Source of the DNA: Streptomyces sp. AC558_RSS880
GTDB lineage: Bacteria > Actinomycetota > Actinomycetes > Streptomycetales > Streptomycetaceae
Assembly (NCBI RefSeq): GCF_019049255.1
Contig: NZ_JAGMUJ010000030.1
Location: 124,001 to 188,000 of the forward strand
Direction of reading: 5' to 3'
DNA length: 64,000 nt
The notes below the pieces were generated by a model. It did not search any database, was not told where the DNA came from, and saw nothing but the letters and a program-made list of their open reading frames with translations. Below, in pieces: positions 37,389-47,459 of this stretch (position 1 is its first letter; each line of letters starts with the position of its first letter). A program made the position numbers and the translations under genes.

Positions 37389-37478
37389 CCGGAACCAGAA
37401 CGCCCGTTCCTCTCGTCCTCCCCTCGACATCGACCACGCGGCTGCCCGGCGGGAGCCGACAGGCGAAGGGGAGCCGGC

Positions 37479-38591
37479 ATGGAACGTACGGAGCCGCAGG
37501 AGCCGACGACCGCGCCGGCCGAGACCGCCGAGACCGCCGAAGCCCCCGATGAGCCGTCGACCGGACGCCGCAGACCCTGGGTTCGCCGGGTCGGACGTTC
37601 CGCCCTCGCGCTCGCCCTCCTCCTGGTCGTCCCCCTCCTCACCGCCGAGACCGCCCTGCGGATCAACTACATGGGAGACCCGGCGGACGGGACCCACACC
37701 CGTGACCGGGACGCCATGTGGCTGGGGCACGCCTGGGTCGACGGGCGGAAGAAGGACGCCGACGTCACCGCGCTCGCCCGCCGTCTCGAGGGCACCGGGA
37801 TCCGTGACCTGTACGTCCACTCCGGGCCGCTGGAGCACGACGGAACCCTGCCGAAGTCCGCGTACCCGCGCGCCCGTTGGCTGATCGACGCCGTGCACCG
37901 GGAGCTGCCGGGCGTCCGGGTCCAGGCCTTCCTCGGGGACGTCCTCGCCAACGGGGGTCCCGACGGCCTGCGCCTGGACCGCGCCGCCACCCGCGCGGAA
38001 GTCGTCCGCAGCGCCGGTCAGGTCCTGGACACCGGCTACGACGGCGTCCACCTCGACCTGGAGCCCCTGCACTCCGGCGACCGGGACTACCTGTCCCTCC
38101 TGGACGACCTGCGCGCCGTCACCCGCGCCGAGGACGCGCAGCTGTCCGTGGCCGCCCACCAGATCGACCCGCTCCCCGCCCTCCACTCCGTGTTCGGCCT
38201 CTTCACCGAACACCCCAAGTGGTGGTCGCAGGAGTTCTTCGGCCAGGTCGCCCGGCGCGTCGACCAGATCGCCGTGATGTCGTACGACACCGCGCAGCCC
38301 CTGGAGGGCACCTACGGCGGCTACGTCGCCCAGCAGACCTCCCTCGCTCTGGAGGTCACCCCGCCCACCACGCACCTACTGATCGGCCTGCCCTTCTACC
38401 ACGAGAGCAACTTCGACCACTGGGGCCACGCCGAGACCGTCGCCGCCGCCGTCCGCGGCGCCCGCCTCGGCCTCTCCCGGACGGACCCCGACCGGGAGCT
38501 CTTCGGCGTCGCCCCGTACATCGACTTCGCGGCGACGGAGACGAACTGGAAGGAGTACCGGGAGGGCTGGCTGCGCCCTAACGCCTCCTGA
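37479..38591 (+). CDS. Membrane-anchored GH18-like TIM-barrel protein
   Basis: 370 residues. A Glu/Thr/Ala-rich cytoplasmic tail (1-30), one membrane segment (about 42-60, ALALALLLVVPLLTAETAL), then an outer domain of alternating strands and helices. YDGVHLDLEPLHSGD resembles the DGxDxDxE catalytic motif of family 18 glycosidases in shortened form (DLE), and QIAVMSYD resembles the YD strand-6 motif. Enzyme activity is uncertain. The 3' end overlaps the convergent sdhB gene by 14 nt. Confidence 0.7.
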   Translation: MERTEPQEPTTAPAETAETAEAPDEPSTGRRRPWVRRVGRSALALALLLVVPLLTAETALRINYMGDPADGTHTRDRDAMWLGHAWVDGRKKDADVTALARRLEGTGIRDLYVHSGPLEHDGTLPKSAYPRARWLIDAVHRELPGVRVQAFLGDVLANGGPDGLRLDRAATRAEVVRSAGQVLDTGYDGVHLDLEPLHSGDRDYLSLLDDLRAVTRAEDAQLSVAAHQIDPLPALHSVFGLFTEHPKWWSQEFFGQVARRVDQIAVMSYDTAQPLEGTYGGYVAQQTSLALEVTPPTTHLLIGLPFYHESNFDHWGHAETVAAAVRGARLGLSRTDPDRELFGVAPYIDFAATETNWKEYREGWLRPNAS

Positions 38592-39342
38592 TCTTCGACC
38601 CCAGCCACACCAGCGGGTCGTACTTGCGGTCCACCGCCCGTTCCTTCAGCGGGATCAGCGCGTTGTCCGTGATCCTGATCCCCTCGGGGCAGACCTCCGT
38701 ACAGCACTTGGTGATGTTGCAGTAGCCGAGGCCGTGTTCGTCCTGGGCCGTGCGCCCCCGGTCCAGGCCGGTCTCCCCGGCCGCGTCCAGCGGGTGCATG
38801 TCGAGCTCCGCGATCCGCATCAGGAAACGGGGCCCCGCGAACGCGGGCTTGTTCTCCTCGTGGTCGCGCACCACGTGGCAGGTGTCCTGGCACAGGAAGC
38901 ACTCGATGCACTTGCGGAACTCCTGTGAGCGGTCCACGTCCTCCTGCATCATCCGGTACTCGCCCGGACCGACCCCTTCCGGCGGGACGAAGGCCGGGAC
39001 CTCCCTGGCCTTGGCGTAGTTGAAGCCGACGTCCGTCACCAGGTCGCGGATCACCGGGAAGGCCCGCAGCGGCGTCACGGTGATCGTCTCGTCCCGTTCG
39101 AACACCGACATGCGGGTCATGCACAGCAGCCGGGGGCGCCCGTTGATCTCCGCCGAGCACGAACCGCACTTGCCGGCCTTGCAGTTCCAGCGCACGGCGA
39201 GATCGGGGACCTGGGTGGCCTGGAGGCGGTGGATGATGTCGAGGACCACCTCGCCGTCGTTCACCTCGACCGCGAAGTCCTCCAGGCCGCCGCCCTCGAC
39301 GTCCCCCCGCCACACCTTGAAGCGGGCCTCGTAGCTGCTCAT
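38578..39342 (-). CDS. sdhB: Succinate dehydrogenase iron-sulfur subunit
   Basis: 254 residues. [2Fe-2S] site NCKAGKCGSCSAEING…LLC, and [4Fe-4S]/[3Fe-4S] sites CIECFLCQDTCHVV and CNITKCCTEVCPEGI. It passes electrons from SdhA to the membrane anchor. ATG 39342 overlaps the sdhA stop by 4 nt. Last gene of the four-gene sdh operon. Its stop codon lies inside the 3' end of the convergent GH18-like gene. Confidence 0.95.
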   Translation of the reverse strand: MSSYEARFKVWRGDVEGGGLEDFAVEVNDGEVVLDIIHRLQATQVPDLAVRWNCKAGKCGSCSAEINGRPRLLCMTRMSVFERDETITVTPLRAFPVIRDLVTDVGFNYAKAREVPAFVPPEGVGPGEYRMMQEDVDRSQEFRKCIECFLCQDTCHVVRDHEENKPAFAGPRFLMRIAELDMHPLDAAGETGLDRGRTAQDEHGLGYCNITKCCTEVCPEGIRITDNALIPLKERAVDRKYDPLVWLGSKIRRR

Positions 39343-41372
39343 TCGTACAGCTCCTCTCCCAGCTCTTCCTCGGCGAGGTACTTGACCAGCTCCTCCTTCT
39401 CGAAGAGGGCGAGCAGGTCGGGGCGGATGGGTTCGGTGGTCTCGCGGGTGAGGGTGATCCGGCCGCGCGCCGTGTCGGCGTCCGCGAGACCGCCCGTCGG
39501 GTCGGCGCCCGCGAGACCGCCCGTCGGGTCGGCGCCCGCGAGACCGCCCGTCGGGTCGGCGCCCGCGAGACCGCCCGTCGGGTCGGTGAGCGCGCACAGC
39601 AGGTTCACGTTGCGCCAGGAGCGCTCCATCTCGGAGTGGTCCTCACGGGTGTGCCCGCCGCGCGACTCGGTGCGCTCCAGCGCCGCCCGGGCCACGCACT
39701 CGCTGACCAGCAGCATGTTCCTCAGGTCGAGGGCGAGGTGCCAGCCCGGGTTGAACTGCCGGTGCCCCTCGACCCCGGCCCGGCGGGCCCGTACCCGCAG
39801 CTCGGCGAGCTTCTCCAGGGCCTGCTTCATCTCGTGCTCGCGGCGGATGATGCCGACCAGGTCGTTCATGGTCTGCTGGAGTTCCTGGTGCAGGGTGTAC
39901 GGGTTCTCCGGCGGTCCCCCGTCCGGCTCCCCGCCCTCCGCCGAGAACGGACGCAGGGCCTCCGCGGCGGCCGTGTCGACCTGTACGTCGTCCACCCGGG
40001 GCCGCTCGGCCCCCGCCCCGCTCGCGTACTCGGCCGCGTGCAGGCCCGCCCGGCGCCCGAACACCAGCAGGTCGGACAGGGAGTTCCCGCCCAGCCGGTT
40101 GGAGCCGTGCATCCCGCCGGCCACCTCACCGGCCGCGAACAGCCCCGGCACCCCGCGCGCCGCCGCCGAGTCGGAGTCGACGGCGATGCCGCCCATCACG
40201 TAGTGGCAGGTCGGCCCGACCTCCATCGCCTCCGCCGTGATGTCGACGTCCGCCAGCTCCTTGAACTGGTGGTACATCGACGGCAGCCGCCGCTTGATCA
40301 CCTCGGCCGGCATCCGCGTGGACACGTCCAGGAAGACCCCGCCGTGCGGGGAGCCGCGGCCCGCCTTCACCTCGGCGTTGATCGCACGGGCCACCTCGTC
40401 GCGGGGGAGCAGTTCGGGGGGACGCCGGTTGTGGTCCGGGTCGTCGTACCAGCGGTCGCCCTCCTCCTCGGACTCGGCGTACTTCTCCTTGAAGACGTCC
40501 GGGATGTAGTCGAACATGAACCGCTTGCCCTCGGAGTTGCGCAGCACCCCGCCGTCCCCGCGCACCGACTCGGTGACGAGGATGCCCTTCACCGACGGTG
40601 GCCAGACCATTCCCGTCGGGTGGAACTGCACGAACTCCATGTTCAGCAGCGGGGCCCCGGCCAGCAGCGCCAGCGCGTGCCCGTCGCCGGTGTACTCCCA
40701 CGAGTTCGACGTCACCTTGAACGACTTGCCGATCCCGCCGGTCGCGATCACCACGGCGGGCGCCTCGAGGACGAAGAAGCGGCCGGACTCGCGCTCGTAG
40801 CCGAAGACCCCGCTGACCTGCCCGCCGTCCTTCAGCACGCGCGTGACCGTGCACTCCTGGAAGACCTTCAGCCGGGACTCGTACTCCCCGGTCTCCCGGA
40901 AGTCCTCCTGCTGGAGGGCCACGATCTTCTGCTGGAGGGTGCGGATCAGCTCGAGGCCGGTGCGGTCGCCCACGTGGGCCAGGCGCGGGTACTCGTGGCC
41001 GCCGAAGTTGCGCTGCGAGATCCGGCCGTCCTTCGTCCGGTCGAACAGCGCGCCCCAGGTCTCCAGCTCCCACACCCGCTGCGGCGCCTCCTGGGCGTGC
41101 AGCTCGGCCATCCGCCACTGGTTGAGGAACTTCCCGCCGCGCATGGTGTCGCGGAAGTGGACCTGCCAGTTGTCCCCGGGGTTGGCGTTGCCCATCGCCG
41201 CCGCGATGCCGCCCTCGGCCATCACGGTGTGCGCCTTGCCGAACAGCGACTTGCAGATCACCGCCGTACGGGCGCCCCGCTCGCGCGCCTCGATGGCGGC
41301 GCGCAGGCCCGCGCCGCCGGCACCGACCACGACGACGTCCCACTCCTGTCGGTCGACCACGGACATAGGCAA
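39339..41372 (-). CDS. sdhA: Succinate dehydrogenase/fumarate reductase flavoprotein subunit
   Basis: 677 residues. FAD-binding VVGAGGAGLRAAIEA at about 15-29, the covalent-flavin region KAHTVMAEGGIAAAMGN, HFRDTMRGGKFLNQ, FHPTGMV, and the C-terminal GLFAAGEVAGGMHGSNRLGG. It oxidises succinate to fumarate. The large size and the anchor type resemble mycobacterial Sdh1. Residues about 595-630 are an in-frame nonapeptide tandem repeat (ADPTGGLAG, roughly four copies) that I would not expect in this family; it sits between the helical domain and the C-terminal tail. Confidence 0.95.
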   Translation of the reverse strand: MPMSVVDRQEWDVVVVGAGGAGLRAAIEARERGARTAVICKSLFGKAHTVMAEGGIAAAMGNANPGDNWQVHFRDTMRGGKFLNQWRMAELHAQEAPQRVWELETWGALFDRTKDGRISQRNFGGHEYPRLAHVGDRTGLELIRTLQQKIVALQQEDFRETGEYESRLKVFQECTVTRVLKDGGQVSGVFGYERESGRFFVLEAPAVVIATGGIGKSFKVTSNSWEYTGDGHALALLAGAPLLNMEFVQFHPTGMVWPPSVKGILVTESVRGDGGVLRNSEGKRFMFDYIPDVFKEKYAESEEEGDRWYDDPDHNRRPPELLPRDEVARAINAEVKAGRGSPHGGVFLDVSTRMPAEVIKRRLPSMYHQFKELADVDITAEAMEVGPTCHYVMGGIAVDSDSAAARGVPGLFAAGEVAGGMHGSNRLGGNSLSDLLVFGRRAGLHAAEYASGAGAERPRVDDVQVDTAAAEALRPFSAEGGEPDGGPPENPYTLHQELQQTMNDLVGIIRREHEMKQALEKLAELRVRARRAGVEGHRQFNPGWHLALDLRNMLLVSECVARAALERTESRGGHTREDHSEMERSWRNVNLLCALTDPTGGLAGADPTGGLAGADPTGGLAGADPTGGLADADTARGRITLTRETTEPIRPDLLALFEKEELVKYLAEEELGEELYE
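39484..39591. repeat. 27-bp tandem repeat inside sdhA
   Basis: Units start at 39484, 39511, 39538 and 39565. The first three are identical 27-mers beginning GCGAGACCGCCCGTCGGGTC; the fourth differs only in its last bases (GGTGAGC for GGCGCCC). The length is a multiple of three, so the reading frame of sdhA is kept. Confidence 0.95.
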
Positions 41373-41381
41373 GGCCCCCAG

Positions 41382-42218
41382 CTAGAAGAAGCGCGGATCG
41401 TCGAAGACACCGGACGCGACGAGGTAGACGTAGAGGTCGGCGAGCGCCACGCTCAGCAGCGACGCCCAGGCGAGCTGCATGTGCCGGGCGTTCAGCCGGC
41501 CCACCACCTGCCACATCCGGTAGCGCACGGGATGCCGGGAGAAGTGCTTCAGCTTCCCGCCGACGATGTGCCGGCAGGAGTGGCAGGAGAGGGTGTACGC
41601 CCAGATCAGCACGATGTTGGCCAGGAACACCAGGGTGCCGAGCCCCATGTGGCCCCAGTCGTAGTGCTCGTCGCGGAAGGCGAGCACGGTGTCGTAGGTC
41701 AGGATGCCGGCGACCGGGATCGCCGCGTAGAAGAAGTACCGGTGGACGTTCTGCAGGATGAGCGGGAAGCGGGTCTCCCCGGTGTACTTCGCGTGCGGCT
41801 CGGCGACCGCGCAGGCCGGCGGGGACGCCCAGAAGCCCCGGTAGTAGGCCTTGCGGTAGTAGTAGCAGGTCAGCCGGAAGCCGAGCGGGAAGATCAGGAT
41901 GATGATCGCCGGCGAGATGCCCCACCAGCTGCCGAAGATCTCCCAGTTCGGCCCGGCCCTCATCGGTTCGCAGTTCTCCGCGAGGCACGGCGAGTAGAAC
42001 GGCGAGACGTACGGCGCCGCGTAGTAGTCGGCGTTCGCGAAGGCCCGCCAGGTCGAGTAGACGACGAAGGCGAGCAGCCCGGCCGCGGTGGCGGCCGGGG
42101 CCAGCCACCAGCGGTCGGTCCGCAGGTGCGGGGCGGCGATCGCGGCGCGCGTACCGGTTCTCACACCGCCGCTTCGGGGACGGGGTTCTGTGGCGGGGGG
42201 TTCCGTACCAGTGGCCAC
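41382..42218 (-). CDS. sdhC: Succinate dehydrogenase membrane anchor (cytochrome b-type)
   Basis: 278 residues, five membrane segments: WWLAPAATAAGLLAFVVYST; SPAIIILIFPLGFRLTCYYY; HRYFFYAAIPVAGILTYDTV; LGTLVFLANIVLIWAYTL; WASLLSVALADLYVYLV. Histidines near the helices (NVHRYFF, CHSCRH, NARHMQ) could bind haem. The single large anchor is like Sdh1 anchors (Rv0249c type). GTG 42218 is chosen because GGAG lies 7 nt upstream; the frame is open further. Confidence 0.88.
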   Translation of the reverse strand: MATGTEPPATEPRPRSGGVRTGTRAAIAAPHLRTDRWWLAPAATAAGLLAFVVYSTWRAFANADYYAAPYVSPFYSPCLAENCEPMRAGPNWEIFGSWWGISPAIIILIFPLGFRLTCYYYRKAYYRGFWASPPACAVAEPHAKYTGETRFPLILQNVHRYFFYAAIPVAGILTYDTVLAFRDEHYDWGHMGLGTLVFLANIVLIWAYTLSCHSCRHIVGGKLKHFSRHPVRYRMWQVVGRLNARHMQLAWASLLSVALADLYVYLVASGVFDDPRFF

Positions 42219-42262
42219 TTGTCCACTCCGGTAGGGGTCGGGGGGCGTCGCGATCGGCGGGG

Positions 42263-42556
42263 TCAGGGGGCGCGACGGTCGCGGGCGCCGAGGCCCTCGT
42301 CGTCCGTGTCCACCCACAGCGAGGGGTCGTACGGCGTGTCGGAGATGGTCACGAGATCGGTCCGCTTCTGCGGGGCCACGGTGGCGGCGGCCGTCTCCCG
42401 CAGCAGCGCGAGGCTCTCACGCAGGTGATTGGTGTCGGCGCGGACGCGGCGCATCTCCAGGCCGCCGCTGCCCAACTGCTTCTCCAGCCGTCCCACCGAC
42501 CGGATCAGGTCGTCGAGACAGCGCTGGACCGATGCCAGTTCGTCGTGCACGGACAT
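42263..42556 (-). CDS. Small coiled-coil protein heading the sdh operon
   Basis: 97 residues. About 1-60 form an amphipathic helix (DELASVQRCLDDLIRSVGRLEKQL…LRESLALLRETAAAT) followed by a polar tail ending DTDDEGLGARDRRAP. Unknown function. The stop is 44 nt before sdhC, so it is probably co-transcribed. Confidence 0.7.
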   Translation of the reverse strand: MSVHDELASVQRCLDDLIRSVGRLEKQLGSGGLEMRRVRADTNHLRESLALLRETAAATVAPQKRTDLVTISDTPYDPSLWVDTDDEGLGARDRRAP

Positions 42557-42846
42557 GACTTGCCCTCACTTCCACAGGTCCTTCAGGCCCAAGGTGGCAA
42601 CGTTCGTGCGCCTGAGAGTGTTGCGCGTCACGCCTTGTGCTGTGAAGGGATGTGCATCGATTGGCCGAGGCGTACGGATGCACCGGACGGTGCTTTGCGC
42701 CGCACGGGTGGGCTTGCCGTCCGTGGTCGCCGTGTCGCCCCGGGTTGCCGAACCCTTTCCTCTTCAGTGGGCCGCGTACATCGGATGAGCTCCAAATACC
42801 ACCAAAAGTGATCGTAACGCCCGCGGCTTCCCGGAGGTACCCAGAG

Positions 42847-45027
42847 ATGTCCCACGACGGCGTCGGCCCGCGCGCGGCTCTGCGATCGGTCGCCTTCCTC
42901 ACCGCCGGCATGCTCGCGGTGCCCGCGCTGGCCGGATGCGGCTCCGACGACCCGGCGGGCAAGCCTCTCGCGGGAGCGGACATCGCCCGTACCGACCGGT
43001 CCGGGATCGCCGACGGGGGCACCCTGCGCTGGGCCGTGGACACCGTCCCGGACACCCTGAACACCTTCCAGTCGGACGCCGACGCCACCACCACCCGGAT
43101 CGCCCAGGCCGTCCTGCCGTCGATGTACCGGATGGACGGCCGGGGCCGGCCGGTGCGCAACCCCGACTACCTGGAGTCCGCCGAGGTCGTCGGCACCGAG
43201 CCCAAACAGGTGGTCCTCTACCGGCTCAACCAGCAGGCCGTCTGGAGCGACGGCCGCGAGATCGGCGCCGCCGACTTCGCCGCCCAGTGGCGCGCCCTGT
43301 CCGGCAAGGACACCGCCTACTGGACCGCCCGCAACGCCGGCTACGACCGCATCGAGAAGATCGAGCGGGGCAAGAACGACCTCGAGGTCAAGGTCACCTT
43401 CAGCCGTCCCTACGCCGACTGGAAGTCGCTGTTCACGCCGCTGTACCCGAAGGAGGTCATGGGCACCCCGGACTCCTTCAACGACGGCGCCCGCAAGAAG
43501 CTGAAGGTCACCGCCGGGCCCTTCACGGTGAAGAAGGTCGACACCGGGAAGGATGAGGTCACCCTCACCCGCAGCACGCGCTGGTGGGGCGACCCGGCGA
43601 GGCTCTCCAAGATCGTGCTGCGGGCCGTGCCCCACGACAAGCGGATCTCCGCGCTCAGTGCCGGCACCGTCGACCTGGCCGAGATCGACCCGGCCGCCGC
43701 CCGCCGCATCACCGCCGCCGCGCTTCCGCGGAGCGGGAGCAGCCCCCTGACGGGCCCCGGCGCGGACCGGTCCGCCGCGGACGCGCTGCGCTCCTGGGCC
43801 GTCGCCAACGGCTCCGACGAGGACGCCGCCGACGAGGAGATCTCGGCCCGCAAGAAGCTGCGCAAGAAGATGGCGAAGTACGCCCGTCAGCAGAAGGCCC
43901 TCGGCGGCTTCGAGGTGCGCAAGTCACTGGAGCCCGCCCACACCCAGCTCGCCCTCAACGGCGCCGACGGCCCCCTCGCCGACGAGCGGGTCCGCCGTGC
44001 CGTGGCCCGCGCCCTGGACCGGCGGGAGATCGCCGAGGCCGTCCTGAAGCCGCTGGGCCTGCCCGCCGAGCCCCTCGGCAGCCACCTCGCGCTGTCCGGC
44101 CAGGCCGCCTACGCCGACGGCAGCGGAGCCCTCGGCGAGCAGGACGCCAAGGAGGCGCGGGCGCTGCTCGCGGACGCCGGCTGGGTGCCGGGCGGGCCGG
44201 TGAAGAAGAAGGACAAGGAGGAGAAGGCGGCCGGCTCGGAAGGGAACTCCGGGAGCGAGTCCGAGGGCGGTGACGACGGCACGTACATCGTCGGAGAGGA
44301 CGACGGGGGCAACGGGGACGGCGGGGACGACGGCAAGGCCCCGCGGGACTCCGGTACCGGCACCAGGCAGCTGAGGCAGGGCGGTGCCCCCGGCGCCTAC
44401 GCCCCCCGGGGCACCGCCGCCCCGGCCCGGGCCGGGAACGCCCGTGTCGCCAAGGACGGCAAGGCGCTCACCCTCCGCTTCGTCCTGCCCTCGGGGCCGG
44501 GCTCGGACACGCTGCACACCGTGGCCGGCCGGATCTCGAAGATGCTGGAGCGGATCGGCATCGGCACGAAGATCTCCAAGGTCGACGACGAGAGCTACTT
44601 CAAGGACCACGTCGCGTCCGGCGAGTACGACCTCGCCCTGTACTCCTGGCCCGCGACCGCCTACCCCGCCACCGACGCCCGTCCCGTCCACGCCAAACCG
44701 GTCCCGGCCGCCGACGGCTCCCTGAACGTGGAGCAGAACTACACCCGCGTCGGCACCGACCAGGTCGACCAGCTCTTCGACCAGGCCGTCACCACGCTCG
44801 ACGACTCCGAGCACCGCGCCTTGCTCCGCAAGGCGGACTCCCGCATCTGGGCGGCGGCCGGCTCCATCCCCCTCTACCAGCGCCCCCAGCTCACCGCCGC
44901 CCGCAAGAACCTGGCCAACGCCGGCGCGTTCGGTTTCCGTACGCCGGTCTACGAGGACATGGGCTTCCTGAAGAAGCCGGCGGGCGGGCCGGGTGCCGGG
45001 AGCGCCGGGCCGTCGGCCGGGGACTGA
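42847..45027 (+). CDS. Orphan oligopeptide-binding lipoprotein (SBP family 5) with acidic insert
   Basis: 726 residues, against about 550-600 for usual members. The signal peptide ends in lipobox LAGC (VPALAGCGSDD). SBP_bac_5 features include GGTLRWAVDTVPDTLNTF, YLESAEVVGTEPKQVVLYRL and RVRRAVARALDRREIAEAV. A charged low-complexity stretch at about 450-530 (KKKDKEEKAAGSEG…GEDDGGNGDGGDDGK) interrupts the domain. No permease or ATPase genes are adjacent; it may deliver peptides to the BldK or second ABC system nearby, or act as a sensor. ATG 42847 has GGAGG 9 nt upstream. The 290-nt gap from 42557 should hold divergent promoters. Confidence 0.88.
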   Translation: MSHDGVGPRAALRSVAFLTAGMLAVPALAGCGSDDPAGKPLAGADIARTDRSGIADGGTLRWAVDTVPDTLNTFQSDADATTTRIAQAVLPSMYRMDGRGRPVRNPDYLESAEVVGTEPKQVVLYRLNQQAVWSDGREIGAADFAAQWRALSGKDTAYWTARNAGYDRIEKIERGKNDLEVKVTFSRPYADWKSLFTPLYPKEVMGTPDSFNDGARKKLKVTAGPFTVKKVDTGKDEVTLTRSTRWWGDPARLSKIVLRAVPHDKRISALSAGTVDLAEIDPAAARRITAAALPRSGSSPLTGPGADRSAADALRSWAVANGSDEDAADEEISARKKLRKKMAKYARQQKALGGFEVRKSLEPAHTQLALNGADGPLADERVRRAVARALDRREIAEAVLKPLGLPAEPLGSHLALSGQAAYADGSGALGEQDAKEARALLADAGWVPGGPVKKKDKEEKAAGSEGNSGSESEGGDDGTYIVGEDDGGNGDGGDDGKAPRDSGTGTRQLRQGGAPGAYAPRGTAAPARAGNARVAKDGKALTLRFVLPSGPGSDTLHTVAGRISKMLERIGIGTKISKVDDESYFKDHVASGEYDLALYSWPATAYPATDARPVHAKPVPAADGSLNVEQNYTRVGTDQVDQLFDQAVTTLDDSEHRALLRKADSRIWAAAGSIPLYQRPQLTAARKNLANAGAFGFRTPVYEDMGFLKKPAGGPGAGSAGPSAGD

Positions 45028-45030
45028 CGC

Positions 45031-45105
45031 GCACACGCGGGAGCGGCACATCCCCCGCACACGCGTGAGCGGCACACCCCCGCCGGGGATGTGCCGCTCA
45101 CGTGT
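45031..45105. terminator. Duplicated repeat and bidirectional hairpin between convergent genes
   Basis: Two related 26-nt units (45031 and 45057, opening GCACACGCG and containing GAGCGGCACA) are followed by TGTGCCGCTCAC (45090-45101), complementary to both. The second unit gives the better stem (12 bp plus 4 bp across a bulge). It separates the lipoprotein gene from typA. Confidence 0.75.
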
Positions 45106-45110
45106 CGGTG

Positions 45111-47018
<1,908 letters not shown>

Positions 47019-47459
47019 ATAAGGCGTACTCCCGGAGTGCTGAGGAATGCCCCGCACGAGCGTCTGTGGTGTGCGGGCCCTGCCGGGCTGAACACGCCTC
47101 GGCCTCACCCCATGGTACGGGGCCGCCGCGCGGTCCGTCCTCGCGAGCCCGCGGGCCCTACGCTGCTCCCGGGAACCGTGAAGGTCCGTTCGGATATCGG
47201 TGTGCGCGCGAACGCGTTTCGGACATGTAAACAAAAAGCTGTACCTAATTGTCCGAATTGCCGGTTTACCTCTGAAGGTGTCAAGCGCGCGTAGGTGTCA
47301 ATCTTTGCAATTTTCGCTCAAAATATGAACGGTAGGGAGATCCCTATGCCTTCCGCCCTTGACGCGCGTTGACTGTCTTGGCGAAAGTTCCCCCAAACCA
47401 CAGAACCTGCCGGTATCTGTGCTGCGCTCAACTCTCCAACCCCCCGGGGGACGAACACG
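47019..47459. promoter_or_regulatory. AT-rich divergent control region of typA and bldK
   Basis: 441 nt. Bases 47221-47340 are clearly richer in A+T than the surroundings. There are perfect 8-bp arms TTCGGACA (47218-47225) and TGTCCGAA (47250-47257) with 24 nt between them. On the typA strand a consensus TTGACA is at 47284-47279. Towards bldKA, TTGCAA (47305-47310) is a possible -35, but no good -10 could be fixed. The region probably carries both promoters and at least one operator. Confidence 0.55.

Noticed and set aside
39343..39597. Upstream extension of sdhB with repeated DGRSRGRRP-type residues
   Set aside because: It is the off-frame reading of the sdhA tandem repeat. The family start at 39342 has the coupled overlap.
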